From positions 35,019-61,784 of the forward strand of contig NAOQ01000455.1 in NCBI GenBank assembly GCA_002751075.1: a DNA stretch of 26,766 nt. Direction: 5' to 3'. The notes below the pieces were generated by a model that saw nothing but the letters and a program-made list of their open reading frames with translations, searched no databases and had not been told where the DNA came from. Positions 1 to 13,000 of this stretch are shown piece after piece. Each line of letters begins with the position of its first letter. Position 1 is the stretch's first letter. The position numbers and the translations under genes were made by a program. Source of the DNA: Ichthyophonus hoferi (Eukaryota; Opisthokonta; Ichthyosporea; Ichthyophonida; Ichthyophonidae).

Positions 1-90
1 TTTTTTTTTTTTTTTTTTTTTTTTTTTTTCTTTTTTCATATTTAAAATGTTTATTTATTGGAGGGGGGGGGGGGATCTGTCCACTGATGT
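1..90 (-). other. Possible polyadenylated 3' end or retroposed tail (minus strand)
   Basis: Read on the minus strand, overlapping AATAAA motifs (plus-strand TTTATTTATT, about 50-59) are followed some 20-30 bases later by a run of about 29 A (plus-strand T, 1-29). That is the spacing expected at the 3' end of a polyadenylated transcript copied back into DNA. No target-site duplication can be checked because the window begins in the run. A simple homopolymer at a contig edge is an equally fair explanation. Confidence 0.25.
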
Positions 91-2703
91 AAGGATTTGT
101 CAAATTATTTTTAGGAACCCCTGTAAATAACTTTATACTACGTAGCAGGAATTGGAGTTCCTATTAAACGCTTTTGATTTCTGCGTAATAAAATTTCATG
201 AAGTGTATGTACTATTTATTGGACAGACTAATTAAAGATTACTTGGTTGTGACCACGCCAATTAAGTTTACAGGATAGGGACCTTGTTTCTAGCCAAATA
301 TATACAGCTATTAAATAAGTATAAACAGATTAAATACATGTTAAAACGGGAATATTTAGTTAATTTGGGTAGTTCTTTAGGTATAATGATTAAATACTAT
401 TAACTCTTACTATTACATATGCATTCTAAAAAACATCGTTAGTGCAACAGTGCAACATGTTGGTGTTAAGTGGCAATCCAATATGTACTTATTTTTCATA
501 TTTTTTATGCTTCATTTAGATGAAATAATCCGCCTAGGCAAGGAAGAGTTTCATAAGATCACAGTTAATTGTTGTACATACAACCTCTACATTGTAATTA
601 ACCATCCCTACTGAACGTCTATTCGTTAATACCTACTCTAATAAAGTAGATAAGCAGAGGGGCCCAGACTGGTTCTAGGCCTGTGTTTTTGTTCATAAAC
701 GCAGTGTACGTATTTATCTAAGTAGTTAGGCGGGGCATCGGCTCAGTCCAAGGGTGTTAGATACTAAAAACAGATATTCCAGTAAATTACTTGTCATATC
801 TATATATATATTCTATTCATATTCTAATTTTATATTAAAATGTTTAATAACATTTTGGCACGGTACCATTAAAATTATTTCTTATTTAGGGCCGGACCAT
901 ATAAGCCAATTCGGGTTTATATTAGCTAATATGGGGTTAGAGTTACCCGATATGGAATTATTATGACGTCATAGATATTTTAAAATATAAAGATGGATAG
1001 ATAGGTTGCTAAGAGATAATGATTGGCTTAGATCTACAGAACCTGTCGATTAAAATAATTTGAAAATAAACATTTGTATTGATGCTTTATTGGACAAGTT
1101 ATTTGTTACGATGTTATCAGCAATCAATATCTTGTAGTTAATTTTATTTTAAAATTGGGAATATATGACAATATACCTGCCGTGGAAAGGTGCTTTGTTA
1201 CTATACAGTTAGTTAGTTCAGTCTAGGTAAGATAAGCAAGATATGCATATATTATGCATCCCATATGTTGTATTATATTAATAATCCAAACCTTGCCCAG
1301 TTTCTCATTTTAATGGGCTGTTACGATTGGAAATCTGGGTGTTTAATAAAAGGGTGATTGGTCTATAAGTGATCCGATTATATCTTTTTCACATTTGTTT
1401 CTTTTGTAAAATATTCTATTTGTGCTAGTCGAGTAAAAATAGGTAAGTAATTTTTAATTTTTAATATTTTTAATAATAGTCATTGTTTATTTTTTTGAAA
1501 AATATAAATTAATAATAGAATATTTTATGAAAAATATTTACTAATCAAACAAACGAGAAGACGGCTTTTACCTATGGCGCTGTTAACCGATCAAACAATC
1601 TTTTAAATTTAATCAAGAATATAATTAGTAGATCTTAATCTGATGGATTACCACATGGGGTAACGAATAAGGTTCGTTCAAACCCTAACTGACGTCATCC
1701 AGATGCCATTCCGACCAAATTATTAGTATATATAATAATAGTATGTTAATTAATAACAATTATATTATAGACATGTAAATTTTATTTATATAATGCTGTA
1801 ATTTATTAATAATTTATTAATACGATATTTATAATATATTTATAAAATACACATTTTACCCCTTTCTCTATTTCTATTTATCATCTCTACAGATAGGCTA
1901 AAGTTATAATTATAACTTTTCATTATTCCTTCATATATAAATTATTAGTGTATTATATATTTCTCTAAATTAACACCAAACTAAAATAAATTTACATTTA
2001 AAATATTAAATAATTAACATAATTAATGTTATAATAATCCATATTCTAGAAATACCCCTTAATAAATTCAAATGCAGTTATACTATAAACAACGTTGGCT
2101 TAACACGGGGGGATCCGTAGTTAATTATGAACAATTGCGTCCGGAATTACCGAAAAGCGGCAGTTCTATTATTTGAAACAATTTCTATACTACAATAACA
2201 ACGTACACTATTTTTATTATATATTGTTTATAATATATAATATAATATTTTGTGTTGTTGACATATAGTGCTCCGCTTTTAGCTTTCCTTTCCTAATAGG
2301 TTTTTATATAAAGGTATGTATTATGTTATGTTATTATAAGTTTATTTATTCTATTATCTATTATTATATGTATATATTTCATCATGACTTGTTTAATGTA
2401 TAGGCAAGCTGTTATCCCTTTTCTCCCTATCCTTATACTCTTTAAAACCTAACATTGTTATACTTAAACAAAGATATATAAGCATTACATATAATACGTA
2501 AAAGGTAAAAGGTATCAATAGGTTTTTATTTTTAATTAGATTGTCCTATAGGTATGTATAGAAGTATAGTACCTAGTAGCCACTACTAGTAGTACTATAT
2601 GAGGGTATTATCACACACATAGTGTTACTAACGCCTTCTCCCCTGCAACATTCCTCTCTCCATTTTAATATTTTGCTCTTTTAATATTTTTAATAGACCA
2701 ATC
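1..2703. other. AT-rich non-coding region upstream of the G3BP-like gene
   Basis: No gene is recognised on either strand. The longest open stretch, 754-966 on the plus strand, has no familiar motif and AT-rich, non-coding-like codon use. The region starts with a poly-T run (1-29), has a G run at about 62-74, and holds two TGACGTCA palindromes (964-971 and 1690-1697). A TATA-like stretch lies near 2305-2313 (TTTTTATATAAAGG), and an acceptor-like TTTTAATAG sits just before the G3BP start codon. The promoter or a 5'-UTR intron of the next gene may therefore lie in the last 400 bases, but no transcription start can be fixed from sequence alone. Confidence 0.5.
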
Positions 2704-5700
2704 ATGGAAGGTTCCACCACCCCCGCCCCCGATCAGGCGAACCTCATTGGTAATTACTTTGTGCTGCAATATTACCGTAAATTGAACAGTAACCCCACCG
2801 ACCTGGTACAATTTTATGGGGACCAGTCACAATGGTGCCACTCAGATGAGAGTGATGAAGTCGAAGGGGCCAAAGGACAGCAGAGGATAGTGGGAAAGAT
2901 TGTAGGTCATACACCTCTCTCTCTCTCTCTCCCTCTCCCTCTCTCTCTTTATTTGAAGTAAGAATAAGAATATCAAACTAATTGGTAATGGCCAATGAAC
3001 CATTAACAGCAATTGCCCAATTAGCTAACATTTATGATTAGCGGTGTATTATGATATGCATTTCATCCATGACCTTGACCAAGTCAGTTATAACCTTATC
3101 TATGTCTATATATGGAATTTACTGTGGCCCAGAAATATTTTAAATACATTTTCCTACTGAGTTATATTAATTATTAATTAGTTAATCAGGGCCTGATACC
3201 ATTTTATTGGCGCACAAGGTTTATATTTACCGATAAGCATTGAGGGTTAATTAAGGTCAGGTGATTGTTACAACTACCAATAGCTAGCTACATTTAAAAT
3301 TATATCCTGTTTATTCTATTTACTCAGTACTGTCCTATACTCTCCTCTATCAACTTTCATCTTTATTCCTATTAACCCTCTCTCCCTCTCCTTCTTTTAC
3401 AGGCTATTGGGGAAGCCATAACCCACCAATCATATGAAGGTAGTCGAGTTATGATTAAAGCCATTGGCTGCCAACCTTCTCTTCAATCAAGCATCATTAT
3501 TCTAGTAACAGGCCTACTATTTAATCCAATGGGAACCCCTAGACGGTTTGCTCACACCTTCCTATTGGCGGCGAGTGCCAATGGAAAGAGTTATTATTTG
3601 ATGAATGATATGTTAAGGTATGCAATGGGGCGACATCATGGTCATTAGCACTAACAGTATAATTAATTAACTATTAGTGCTAATGAATTTGGTTTTATAT
3701 CACCTTGTATTTTAGTGGGGTTATTATTGGATGAACGATAGGGTGTGATATCATTGAAATTGAAATTAATTATTAGTCATTAATGTAATTAGTGTTAATG
3801 AGCACATTATTTATTAGGTTAACCCTAGAGGACGAGTCTCTGGAGACCAATGAGACACAAGAAGGAGAGGGACAAGTAGTGGTAGAGGCCGAGGTAAGAT
3901 TAAATATTAATAGAGGGGTTGGATTGGATGGTTAGTTTTATTTTAGTTATTTTTGTTGGTGTCCCATAATAGGGTATATATCATTATTTCCTATATACTA
4001 ATCTCTTTCATCTCACCCAATCATAGTCCTCTGCCGTACCTACAGTTCCAGCCAAATCCAATGAAACCGCTTACTTTAATGATCAACCATTAGAGGGGAC
4101 CACACAGGTTTCAGATGAGGTAGATATATATAACTTAATTAGGCCGAATTAAGATGAACTCAACAATATATATTTGTATGTGTGTTTAATTTAATTAGAT
4201 ATTAAGATAATATAATTTTACCCAACCACTGTCTGAATCGGAATCCCCCTGGGTACTTAATTAATTTAGCCTAAATACGGATAATTAACGTTAGCTATCC
4301 GTAGTAATCTAGATTTCTCTATATTAGTATGATATTAACATGAACCAATTACAGTCGGACTTGGAACCCCGCCTGGCAACCGAACCTAGCCCAGTAATTC
4401 CAACACAGGTGACTATAATTAATCCCATGGATTAATTAATTATTAACCTTATATAGTATTATAACCTCATTTTATTTAATACTAACCAATTGGAGTCTAA
4501 ATTGAAATCTCGCCTGATCACCGAACCTGTAGTAATTAATTAATTCGCTCCAATGCGACCTGATTAATTAGTTATTAACAGTATTATAGTGATATAAAAT
4601 ATAACCCTAATGAGTCATTAACCTAATATTAATATTCACCAATCACAGTCTTACTCTGAATCCTGCCTAGTAACCGAACCTAGTACGGGAATGCCCGCAC
4701 AGGTGACTAATTTATTCTTGGGACTAATCAGCCCTAATTGGTCCTATTTAATTAGCCATTATCCTTATATAGTAATATTAAATATATCTTCCTTCTTTCT
4801 ATCTATCTATATATATTTATATTAGCAAAATAATTACATGACTCAATTACAGTACTACTTGGAATTCCACCTGTTAGCCGAACCTGTAATTAATTAATTA
4901 ATTGGCTCTAATTAGTCCTACTTCATTAGATATTAACATAATATTATGTTAACCAATTGCAGTCAGATTTGGAGCACCGTGTGGCAACTGAATCTAGCCC
5001 GATAATTCCAGTAGAATCACAACCACCAATGGGACAGCTCCCTGCTGTGACACCCTCTCCTACTTTGGCTGCGCCTGCAATGGTAACTGTAGTTAATTAT
5101 AGTTAATTATAATAATTATATATGTATATAGGTGTTCGGTATATTTAGTTGGGTTAATTAGATTTAATTGGGGTTAGTTACAGTTAATTGGAGAGAGTAG
5201 TGGTTTTATAATTACTTGCTAAAGAACGTCTTCTTTCTAATGTTATTAGGCCTGTTATGGTAATAGTTAATAGTTAATATCATTCGATTGGATTGGGGAG
5301 CAATTTTGATTCGCATTCCACATAGATCATACTAGCTGCCTAACTCACTCTAATTTCGACCACAGCCTGTCTCCCTTCCTGTAGACACCCCTACTATCCC
5401 TCAAGAACCCCCCCGCCCTAAAACATTTGCAAGCATTACTGGAAGCAATATCAATCACTCTACTGTATCACCTGTATACAGTAATGTAAGTCATTAAGGT
5501 TGATTTATTCATTATCCCATATATAGTAATTAGGATTAATTAAACCATTCGCCTGGATGATTTCATTATCCCTAATGATATATCCCATATTTAGGCTGCT
5601 CCTGCTGTACACCCTACCACTACCCCTGTCCCTGGCCCAGTGAAGCCTACCCGATTGGTGGATACTAGTGCAGGCAGTACTAGTGGATTTGGCGCCAAAA

Positions 5701-7118
5701 CGAAAGCCCCAGGATTATTCGTGCAAAACGTACCTGTAGGTACTACTGAGGATCAATTGAAAGCCTTCTTTGCTAATGAGCTGCCTGCACCATTTAGTGT
5801 GGAAAGTGCGGCAATTGTGAGAGATAAGGTTGGTGGTTGGTAGTGAGCTCTATTTAGATGTAGTGGAGTATCATTGGTTTTAATTGGTTTTAGTTAGTTC
5901 TCATTGTTAGTGATAGGAGCGGTAAGTGGCTATAATGCAATGATGGTTAACTAGTTTTTAATTATTTTTAATTGGGTCTCCGTAGGTAATCATTTTGGGA
6001 TATGAAGTTTTATTGGTTGTATATATGTCTGTGTGCGTCTCCCATATATAAAAATGTGTTGGTTTGGTTTTCCAGTGAGTTTTGAATTATTTAATTAGCA
6101 CTAATTATAATGTGACGTCACTTTTACACCTGATGACATACTCTATAGTCATCTCTAAGCTCATCTCTTTGCTTATTAAGATTTAAAATATTTAACAGAG
6201 TTTTATTATTGAATTAGACTTATATACTTATAAATAAATTTGGTTTGTTCGTACAGTGAAATTTAAAAGAACCATTTAATTGGTGATCATAAATAACTAT
6301 GAATTATTAACTATATTAAGCCTATTTATGAACATATATTATTTTGACCAATAATGTATGAAGATTGTGCCAGCGTGTCTTTTTATAGATTAAATATATA
6401 AATATCCTTGTGTTAATTAACTAGTGTTAATGCATCCTAATGGGTTATTAATTAATGCGATATATATATATATATATATACCCATGTTTTCCCACCCTAG
6501 TATAATGCACCCCAATCAATATATCTTACTATTCAATAATATTATTATGCTGATGAGTGTTAATTAATCTCATTACCATTACCCAATAGGGTTACGCCTT
6601 TGTTAACCTCAACTCTTCTGAGGCCGTCACCCACATTCTTGAGCATGGTCCCTACCAATGGGAAGGGGTTGTTCTATCCATACAGGAGAGGAGAGGGGAC
6701 TCAAGTCGCACTAGGATTGGTGGAAATACTTACACCAATGGGAAGACTTACGAGTATAGAGAGGGAAGATCATGGGGTAAGATTAGATTAGATTAGATTA
6801 GATTGTTAAGTAGGAGTTATGACTATAGAGAGGGAAGGTTATTGAATAAGATTGATGAATTTGATTGGATTGATATATTAGAGTGAGATTAGATAGCTTG
6901 ATGGTTGGATGGCATGGTTATTTTAGTGCTCCTATATGGTTATTGTAATAGTATAACGTAGTATAGTATGTTATATTTTGTTATGTTTTATTGTGCCATT
7001 TGATACCCTATATACCTTATATCATGTGATACTAAGCCTGCCAATCAAATGTCCCTTTTCAGGTGGCCGTGGTCGGGGAGGCTATAGGAGAGGGGGATAT
7101 GGCGGGGGATCGTACTAG
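2704..7118 (+). CDS. G3BP: G3BP/Rasputin-like stress-granule RNA-binding protein (NTF2-like + RRM + RGG)
   Basis: Proposed exons are 2704-2901, 3403-3617, 3818-3893, 4027-4119, 4355-4408, 4649-4702, 4963-5082, 5366-5485, 5595-5828, 6590-6776 and 7063-7118. All have GT-AG introns and phases that agree, giving about 468 aa (human G3BP1 has 466). Residues 13-138 are an NTF2-like fold, with NYFVLQYYRKLN near the start and RRFAHTFLLA then MNDMLR at the end, matching the G3BP family. Residues 140-163 are acidic, as in G3BP. An FASITGSN motif, usual before the RRM, lies near 294-301. The RRM has RNP2 LFVQNV (351-356) and RNP1 GYAFVNLN (389-396), split by an intron. The last exon is an RGG tail (GGRGRGGYRRGGYGGG, from 451). 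Family members nucleate stress granules, dimerise through NTF2 and bind RNA through RRM/RGG; function here is inferred. The donor at 5829 (GTTGGT) is weak but fits the phase. Two more 33-base exons (4496-4528, 4853-4885) may be included. Confidence 0.9.
4355..5082 (+). repeat. Tandem array of five homologous cassette exons in the G3BP linker
   Basis: Five stretches share the pattern acceptor CAATTACAG or similar, then codons like S-D-L-E-x-R-L-A-T-E-P. They are 4355-4408 (54 nt), 4496-4528 (33 nt), 4649-4702 (54 nt), 4853-4885 (33 nt) and 4963-5082 (120 nt, same start with a longer end). The 54-nt copies end CAG|GTGACT. The 33-nt copies have lost the last seven codons and instead meet a GT (GTAGTA or GTAATT) straight after the Glu-Pro codons. 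Every copy is a multiple of three and sits between phase-0 introns, so each can be skipped or included without shifting the frame. The intron pieces between copies also look alike (AATTAATT, TTATTAAC, ATAGTATTA). This is most simply a local exon duplication series in a low-complexity linker. Confidence 0.8.
6780..6804. repeat. GATTA pentanucleotide microsatellite abutting a splice donor
   Basis: About five GATTA units start right after the GTAAG donor of the RRM exon of the G3BP-like gene. The repeat lies wholly in the intron. Confidence 0.85.
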
Positions 7119-10095
7119 ACTATCACGGAAATTTCACCCTAACTCCCCCTAAGCCCCTATATACCATCCATTTCAAGCATAGATACTTCAGTTCTATTGA
7201 AATTCAATGATAAAGCCCCTGAACTCGTTTGTAATTTGGGAATTGAATTTTATAATATGCCAATAAGAACTATATTCTTGATTCCATTGGTTCTCATTTT
7301 AAAACTTACGGTACTGCATACCGTTACTACGTTATAAAAAAAACCCTGAAATTTCGGTCATTTACACCTGAAATTACAGTGCGAAAATTCTCAAATACTA
7401 TGTTATACTGGATGGTTTGATTTTATTCTATTAAGTTTTAATTTTAAGTAGTTGATTATAGTATTGTGGGCTTAGTTGTCGTTGTCTTTGGCGAAATATG
7501 AAAATATGAACATTCACAGCTTTTGTTTTAAACTTATTATTGGATTTAAGTAGTTAAAAATGTTATATTACTAAATCCTAATGGATAGGAACTGTTATTG
7601 TTTTAATTGAAGGTGTTGATAAGATAGTAAAATATAATATAAGATAATATAATATCGAACCTCTAATCCATTTTCCTATATACTGGTACACTATTTTAAC
7701 TTGTATATTCGTTATTAATTTTTAAATACAAACTATTTTTATCTACTATGAGCCAATAGCCTTAATTATTAGCCGATTAGTATACAAATATGTTAATCAA
7801 TCTCTGATTAATTAATTACTACCAAGCTTGTCCACCGCATGTTAATGAATTAAAATAATAAATATATAATATAATATAATATAATATATATACTATTTAT
7901 ATTCTAAGTCGCCTATTAAGCGGATCCACTAACCCTTTTTTCTTGTGCTTTTTTTCCCCCAACTCTTTGTCTTTGATCTCCTCTCTATCTGTTATAATAT
8001 ATATATATATATAGATGCAGACATGTGCTTCACTATAACTATTTGTATATAAGTGACGTAGCCTGAGGCACTGAGATAGGCACATATTGATAGCACATAT
8101 GTTCCGTGAATTATAAGATGAAGAGATAATAAGGGTAAGGCAGGGGATTATAATTTAGTGGGAGATACAAGGAGAGGAGAGGATATAGTATAATATAATG
8201 CAGTATAATATGCTGTACCATGATATAGTTGGCTAATGGGAGTGATTTTATGTGGATTTGACTTCCTTGATTTAGAGTAATGAAATTATAAATCTTGAAT
8301 GTATCTCATATACTACATTTCTAATTGCATACAAATGCAATTTAGGGATTGGTTCTTAATTATATATATATATGGTATGATCAGAATTTCTGATAAAAAA
8401 ATGCAATCACAAGTGATCAAAAAATGTACCACAGTTTCAGATTGTCAAGAGCAATTTGAATAATAGTTTTGGAACCAAGGCGTTCAATGTTGGTTTTGTT
8501 ACAGCATATTATTTTGTGTTACAAGGATGTAGTTTAAATTAACTTGTTGATACACAGTTTGCAAGCACTTACACTGGGGATAATAAGCCATTTAAATAAG
8601 GAAACACTAATATAACCTTATTGAGATAGGATCAGATATCCCTATTGGGTCTCTGTGATGTTTTTATGAATTGTATTATCCAAGAAGAATATTTATGACT
8701 GATCTCATGTAGGCTCCATTAGTGTTAACCAGACGTTAGCACTGGCGGTAAAATAAATGTGTAAAAGAAACAAGTTCTAGACAGAGCGGGGGTGGGGGGA
8801 ACATATCAATAAATCAAATCTATCAGAAGGTGCCTGATTAAAGGAATAATTTTTTTTTAAAAAATTATTAATAAACAGAAAGTATGAATAGGCGAAAAGG
8901 AAGTCTAAACTAGAAACAGAAGGAACAGAAGGCAGAGCAAGAACCACAAATACTAGCATATCTTTATTCACAGAATGCTACATTCCTACTATTGCGGGTA
9001 CCGTAGATATTGGTAAGGCGTCTATCTCTATTGATACCAAACATTCCAAGGAGTAAGGGTTGGTGTAAATTTAGCAGAGGATACCATGATGGCAGTTCAG
9101 TATATGGAATATGACTACAAAAACATATCTCACACAAGAGAAAAAACTTTAACCCTATGAACCACTCCATTAGATTTGATCCTATCCTAATCAAATTCTT
9201 TTCTCAATAATACTATTCTCAGAATCTCTTTATTAGTGATTGTTCTCGCCACAGTTCCATACATAAGACTTTTAATGCTAGTATAATAATATACCACAAC
9301 ATGCCCTGCTCCCCAGTGGCAGCTATCAGTATACTTATAGGCAGCAGGTGGTAGAACACAGCAATCACTGGTAATTCTATTGACCTGTCAAACAAGATTC
9401 AGGGTCTCTAATTAATTTTTGATTCCTATATGAAGGTTTTCCTCTAGGTACTAGAGTATCCCAATCTAATCTATTAGGAACTAGTCAGTTCTTGGCATAG
9501 TCCTTCTGTGGCCTTAGGGCAGTCTTTGGATTTGCCCTCATAAAGATGTTACTGCAATTATATTCATAGGTACTTGCAACCGTTGCAAATACAATATACT
9601 AGGCTATTACCTTATCCTATAAAGTAAATGGTTGCTATTTTAATTATCATTTTGAATGTATTCAATGTTGTCAAAAAAAGAAATTTATTACAGGCCATAT
9701 GATTGGGTTTCTATCTGCACATCTACCTATATAATTGGAACTTTCTGAAGTAAACTCAGTGAATAATAAATTATAATGCAATTTTGTAGTATCTAGTGAG
9801 CATTCTAAATAACTGTAAGTCAACAGGAGGACGAATTATATTACATTGGATCATACATTTATATCTATAGTCGTGCAAAACAGAGACCAGTTTGAAACAA
9901 ATACATTTGGCCAGTCTATGCCTAACACGTAAATTGTTTTAATCCAAGCATATAACTGGAGTACATGTCCGTTATAAATACTTAAAAAAAGGAATAAAAT
10001 CATTATAACACCCTCATCTTTATTAGCTGGGAATTTTTTTAATGCAGGCCTAAAACTGGAAATTTTAAATATTAAAATTTATTATACCAATATAA
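7119..10095. other. Intergenic region between two convergent genes
   Basis: This is a 3-kb tail-to-tail interval. Candidate 3'-end signals for the G3BP-like gene are weak: AATAAG near 7261 and an AATAAA only around 7855. For the minus-strand gene, AATAAA lies at 10078-10083 and again at 10019-10024. A small hairpin (ACGGTA-CTGCA-TACCGT) lies near 7308-7324. The part from 8780 to 9560 is less AT-rich and has some coding-like minus-strand stretches, for example an acceptor-like TAATTGCAG followed by an open stretch ending in RPQKDYAKN-stop (about 9494-9558), but I recognise no family and can link no exons. Confidence 0.5.
10019..10083 (-). promoter_or_regulatory. Candidate polyadenylation signals of the SEC23IP/DDHD-like gene
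   Basis: On the minus strand two AATAAA hexamers lie downstream of the stop codon at 10096, one about 12 bases past it (10078-10083) and one about 70 bases past it (10019-10024). The second gives the more usual 3'-UTR length for a compact gene. No cleavage site can be seen directly. Confidence 0.5.
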
Positions 10096-13000
10096 TCACT
10101 TTCCTTTCACTACCGTAGCTAGTAAAAATAGAGTAATATCCTCATTATCCCAATAGCTGTGATGGGATCCAACACTGAACATGTATTCGTTGATCGTTTC
10201 CATGGGAGCCTCCTGATTGATTATGACGTCATAAATATATAAATATATATATATGGCCAATGGTTTTGTAGAACTTATATCGTTATACTATACTATACAA
10301 TTGTACTATAGTATTTTACTATACTATACTATACTATACTATACTATACTATATTAACAATCCCCTATAGACCCCCTCCTATAGAAATAAGCACCCCCCA
10401 ATTTACAAATTGACACCTACCTGTAATACATAGTCTACTCTATCCCCCAAATTAATCTTCCCTTTCCATTGGATATCTCTATTTTTTAAAATATCTCCTT
10501 CTTTCTTATCATTGGCTGTGGACTCATTGGTATCGTAGGGTGGGACTACCTCCGAATGGTCCTCGCTGAATGAATATAATTATTGAGTAATTATCGATAA
10601 CCCAAAAAATAATTAGTATTTAATTAAGAATAAATTAGCAATTGCATATATACAGAATGTGCTAATCATTGTGATGAAGTTAAGTGACTTGTGCCCAATT
10701 GAATATTAATAAATATTAACCAATGCTTACTAAGAGTAAAAACCACCAATACATATGTTTAAGCTAGTACAGTATATTATCATAGGGTGTTATAATTGGC
10801 CAGAGATATTTCTATATATAACCTATATTATAACAGACCAATCAAAAGTATCCTATGATTAGCTATTGTTAAATTAATTTAAAAATCCACTTTAAAAGGT
10901 ATAGTAAATACAAATACAAACCAAAGGGTAAAAGATAAGAATTATAACCAACAAAACCAGAGATTGCTAAGATATTATACCATCTCTCTTATCTCAATTA
11001 TAGATAGATAGATAAATATATAGATAAACCATATATAGACACATACATATCCTCCCTCAACCCCATTAGTTGTGTTCTCAATGATCCAATCAGATGTCTT
11101 CCCTGTTCCCATAATTCTAAATGCATTCTCTTTCTTCCTTTATGGTGGGCCATTTGAATTGGTTCTATGGAGAACATAGCACTATCTGTGCCAATGCAAA
11201 GAGAGTGTTAAAATTAAGCTTGATAATAGTAATAGTAATAGTAATAATAATAGTAGTAATAGTCATCTATTACCTACCTATATATAGTTCTATTACCTGT
11301 CTATACATGGTTCTAATACTTAACTATATAGGGTTGTATTACCTACCTATATACGGTTCCATCCTATAAGCTAGAGGGTCGTAGGGATGGTATATGTTGT
11401 AGAACCGCTTACAAGATAGTGAAAATTCGCAATTTAAATTCAAACCCCCCCTAATAGACAGTATAAGAGGCAAGGGGGACCCTATAGTAAAGAGGGCATA
11501 GGGTGTGAAGGAAAGGGCCCCATAGACTACATGAGAGTGGCTGTGGGATGCATTTGATTGGCTGCGACTAGGGCTAGGGTGGGAGGGAGAGGGTTAGGGT
11601 AGAGTATAATTGGATAAGAGGATAGTAAGATAATAGAAGAATAGTACAATAGGATAATAGGATAATAGAAAGACATCAATTTACATCCACATATGAAAAT
11701 GGTTAAAACCTGAGAGCCAATAAATACCTCGCATTGGGATTACCGTATGACGTCATGTTTTTCTTTTTTAGGAATTTCTTCTTGGCAGCCGCTAATTGGG
11801 AATCACGATCGCTCTCCCTACTCAAAGATTTAAGATTCTATAACCCATATTAGGAGTAATGAGTAATCAGTGAGTAATTAGTGAGTCAGGGTATAATTGG
11901 TTGGACTTAATTAGAGCATTGTATTGTATTAATAGTGATTGGAATAGACATAATAGTAATAATACCTCATTTATCCCTGTGATGGATGCTGGTCGGGGGC
12001 CATTGATTGGTTGTACAAAACTTTGTGATTGGACGGGAGTGACATCTGCTTACGTAAGGTAGGTTAGGAAGAGAGATTAAAATAAGGTGGCGTATGTATA
12101 TATATACTATACTATACTATGTAACATATACTATTAATCTATAAATCATCCAACCAACAGTCAGTCCTACCTGGTGATGTCACCAATGATTGGCCCCCCT
12201 CGCTATTAGATAGCAAGTCAAAAACCACCACACTAGATAATGAGTGGCTGATGACAGAGACCTCGCCTACGATTGGGACAGAAATAAGTGGTTATAATAT
12301 AATGCAAGGTACACTATAATACACACTCTAATATCCCCATATATATCACCTTTAAATTTAACCTCCCCTTATTATTGGCTCTCAACATACCTTTAAAATT
12401 AGGGTTTCGTGCCATAAAACTATGGTAGACCCAGTTTGTCTCTTGTACTAGGGTATTATATAGGACCTATAGAGGCATTAGATTAATTTTAATTTTTTAA
12501 TTGACCACTTTTATTGATCTATTAGATAATCATATAATCACATATAGTTACTACCTACGTATTATACATGTAAAAATAATTTTAAGTACAGAAAACAATA
12601 ATAGCCAATTAGATGCAAGATATACATAGGGAATATAGTACATAACCATTTATCACCTATAACTTCTATACTATATACCTATATAAATTTATATTAAAAT
12701 TTTAATTTTAACCATTTATATTGACCAACTAAAGAAAAATGACATACATCCAGTTAGTCTCTTGCCCAAGAGTGTAATATAGTACTTATAGGGATAGTAA
12801 AATTAAAATTTGAAGGAGCCACTTATAATGATTTATTAAATTATTATATATAGTTAATACCAATACCTATATATTCTTCACGCCTATATATGTGCAGTCG
12901 GAGTTTAATAATAATATTTAAAAATATTGAGTCAATTATATACAATTCATAAATATAGGATAGTGTATATATATCTCTGTCCAATAGCAATCATTGCACT

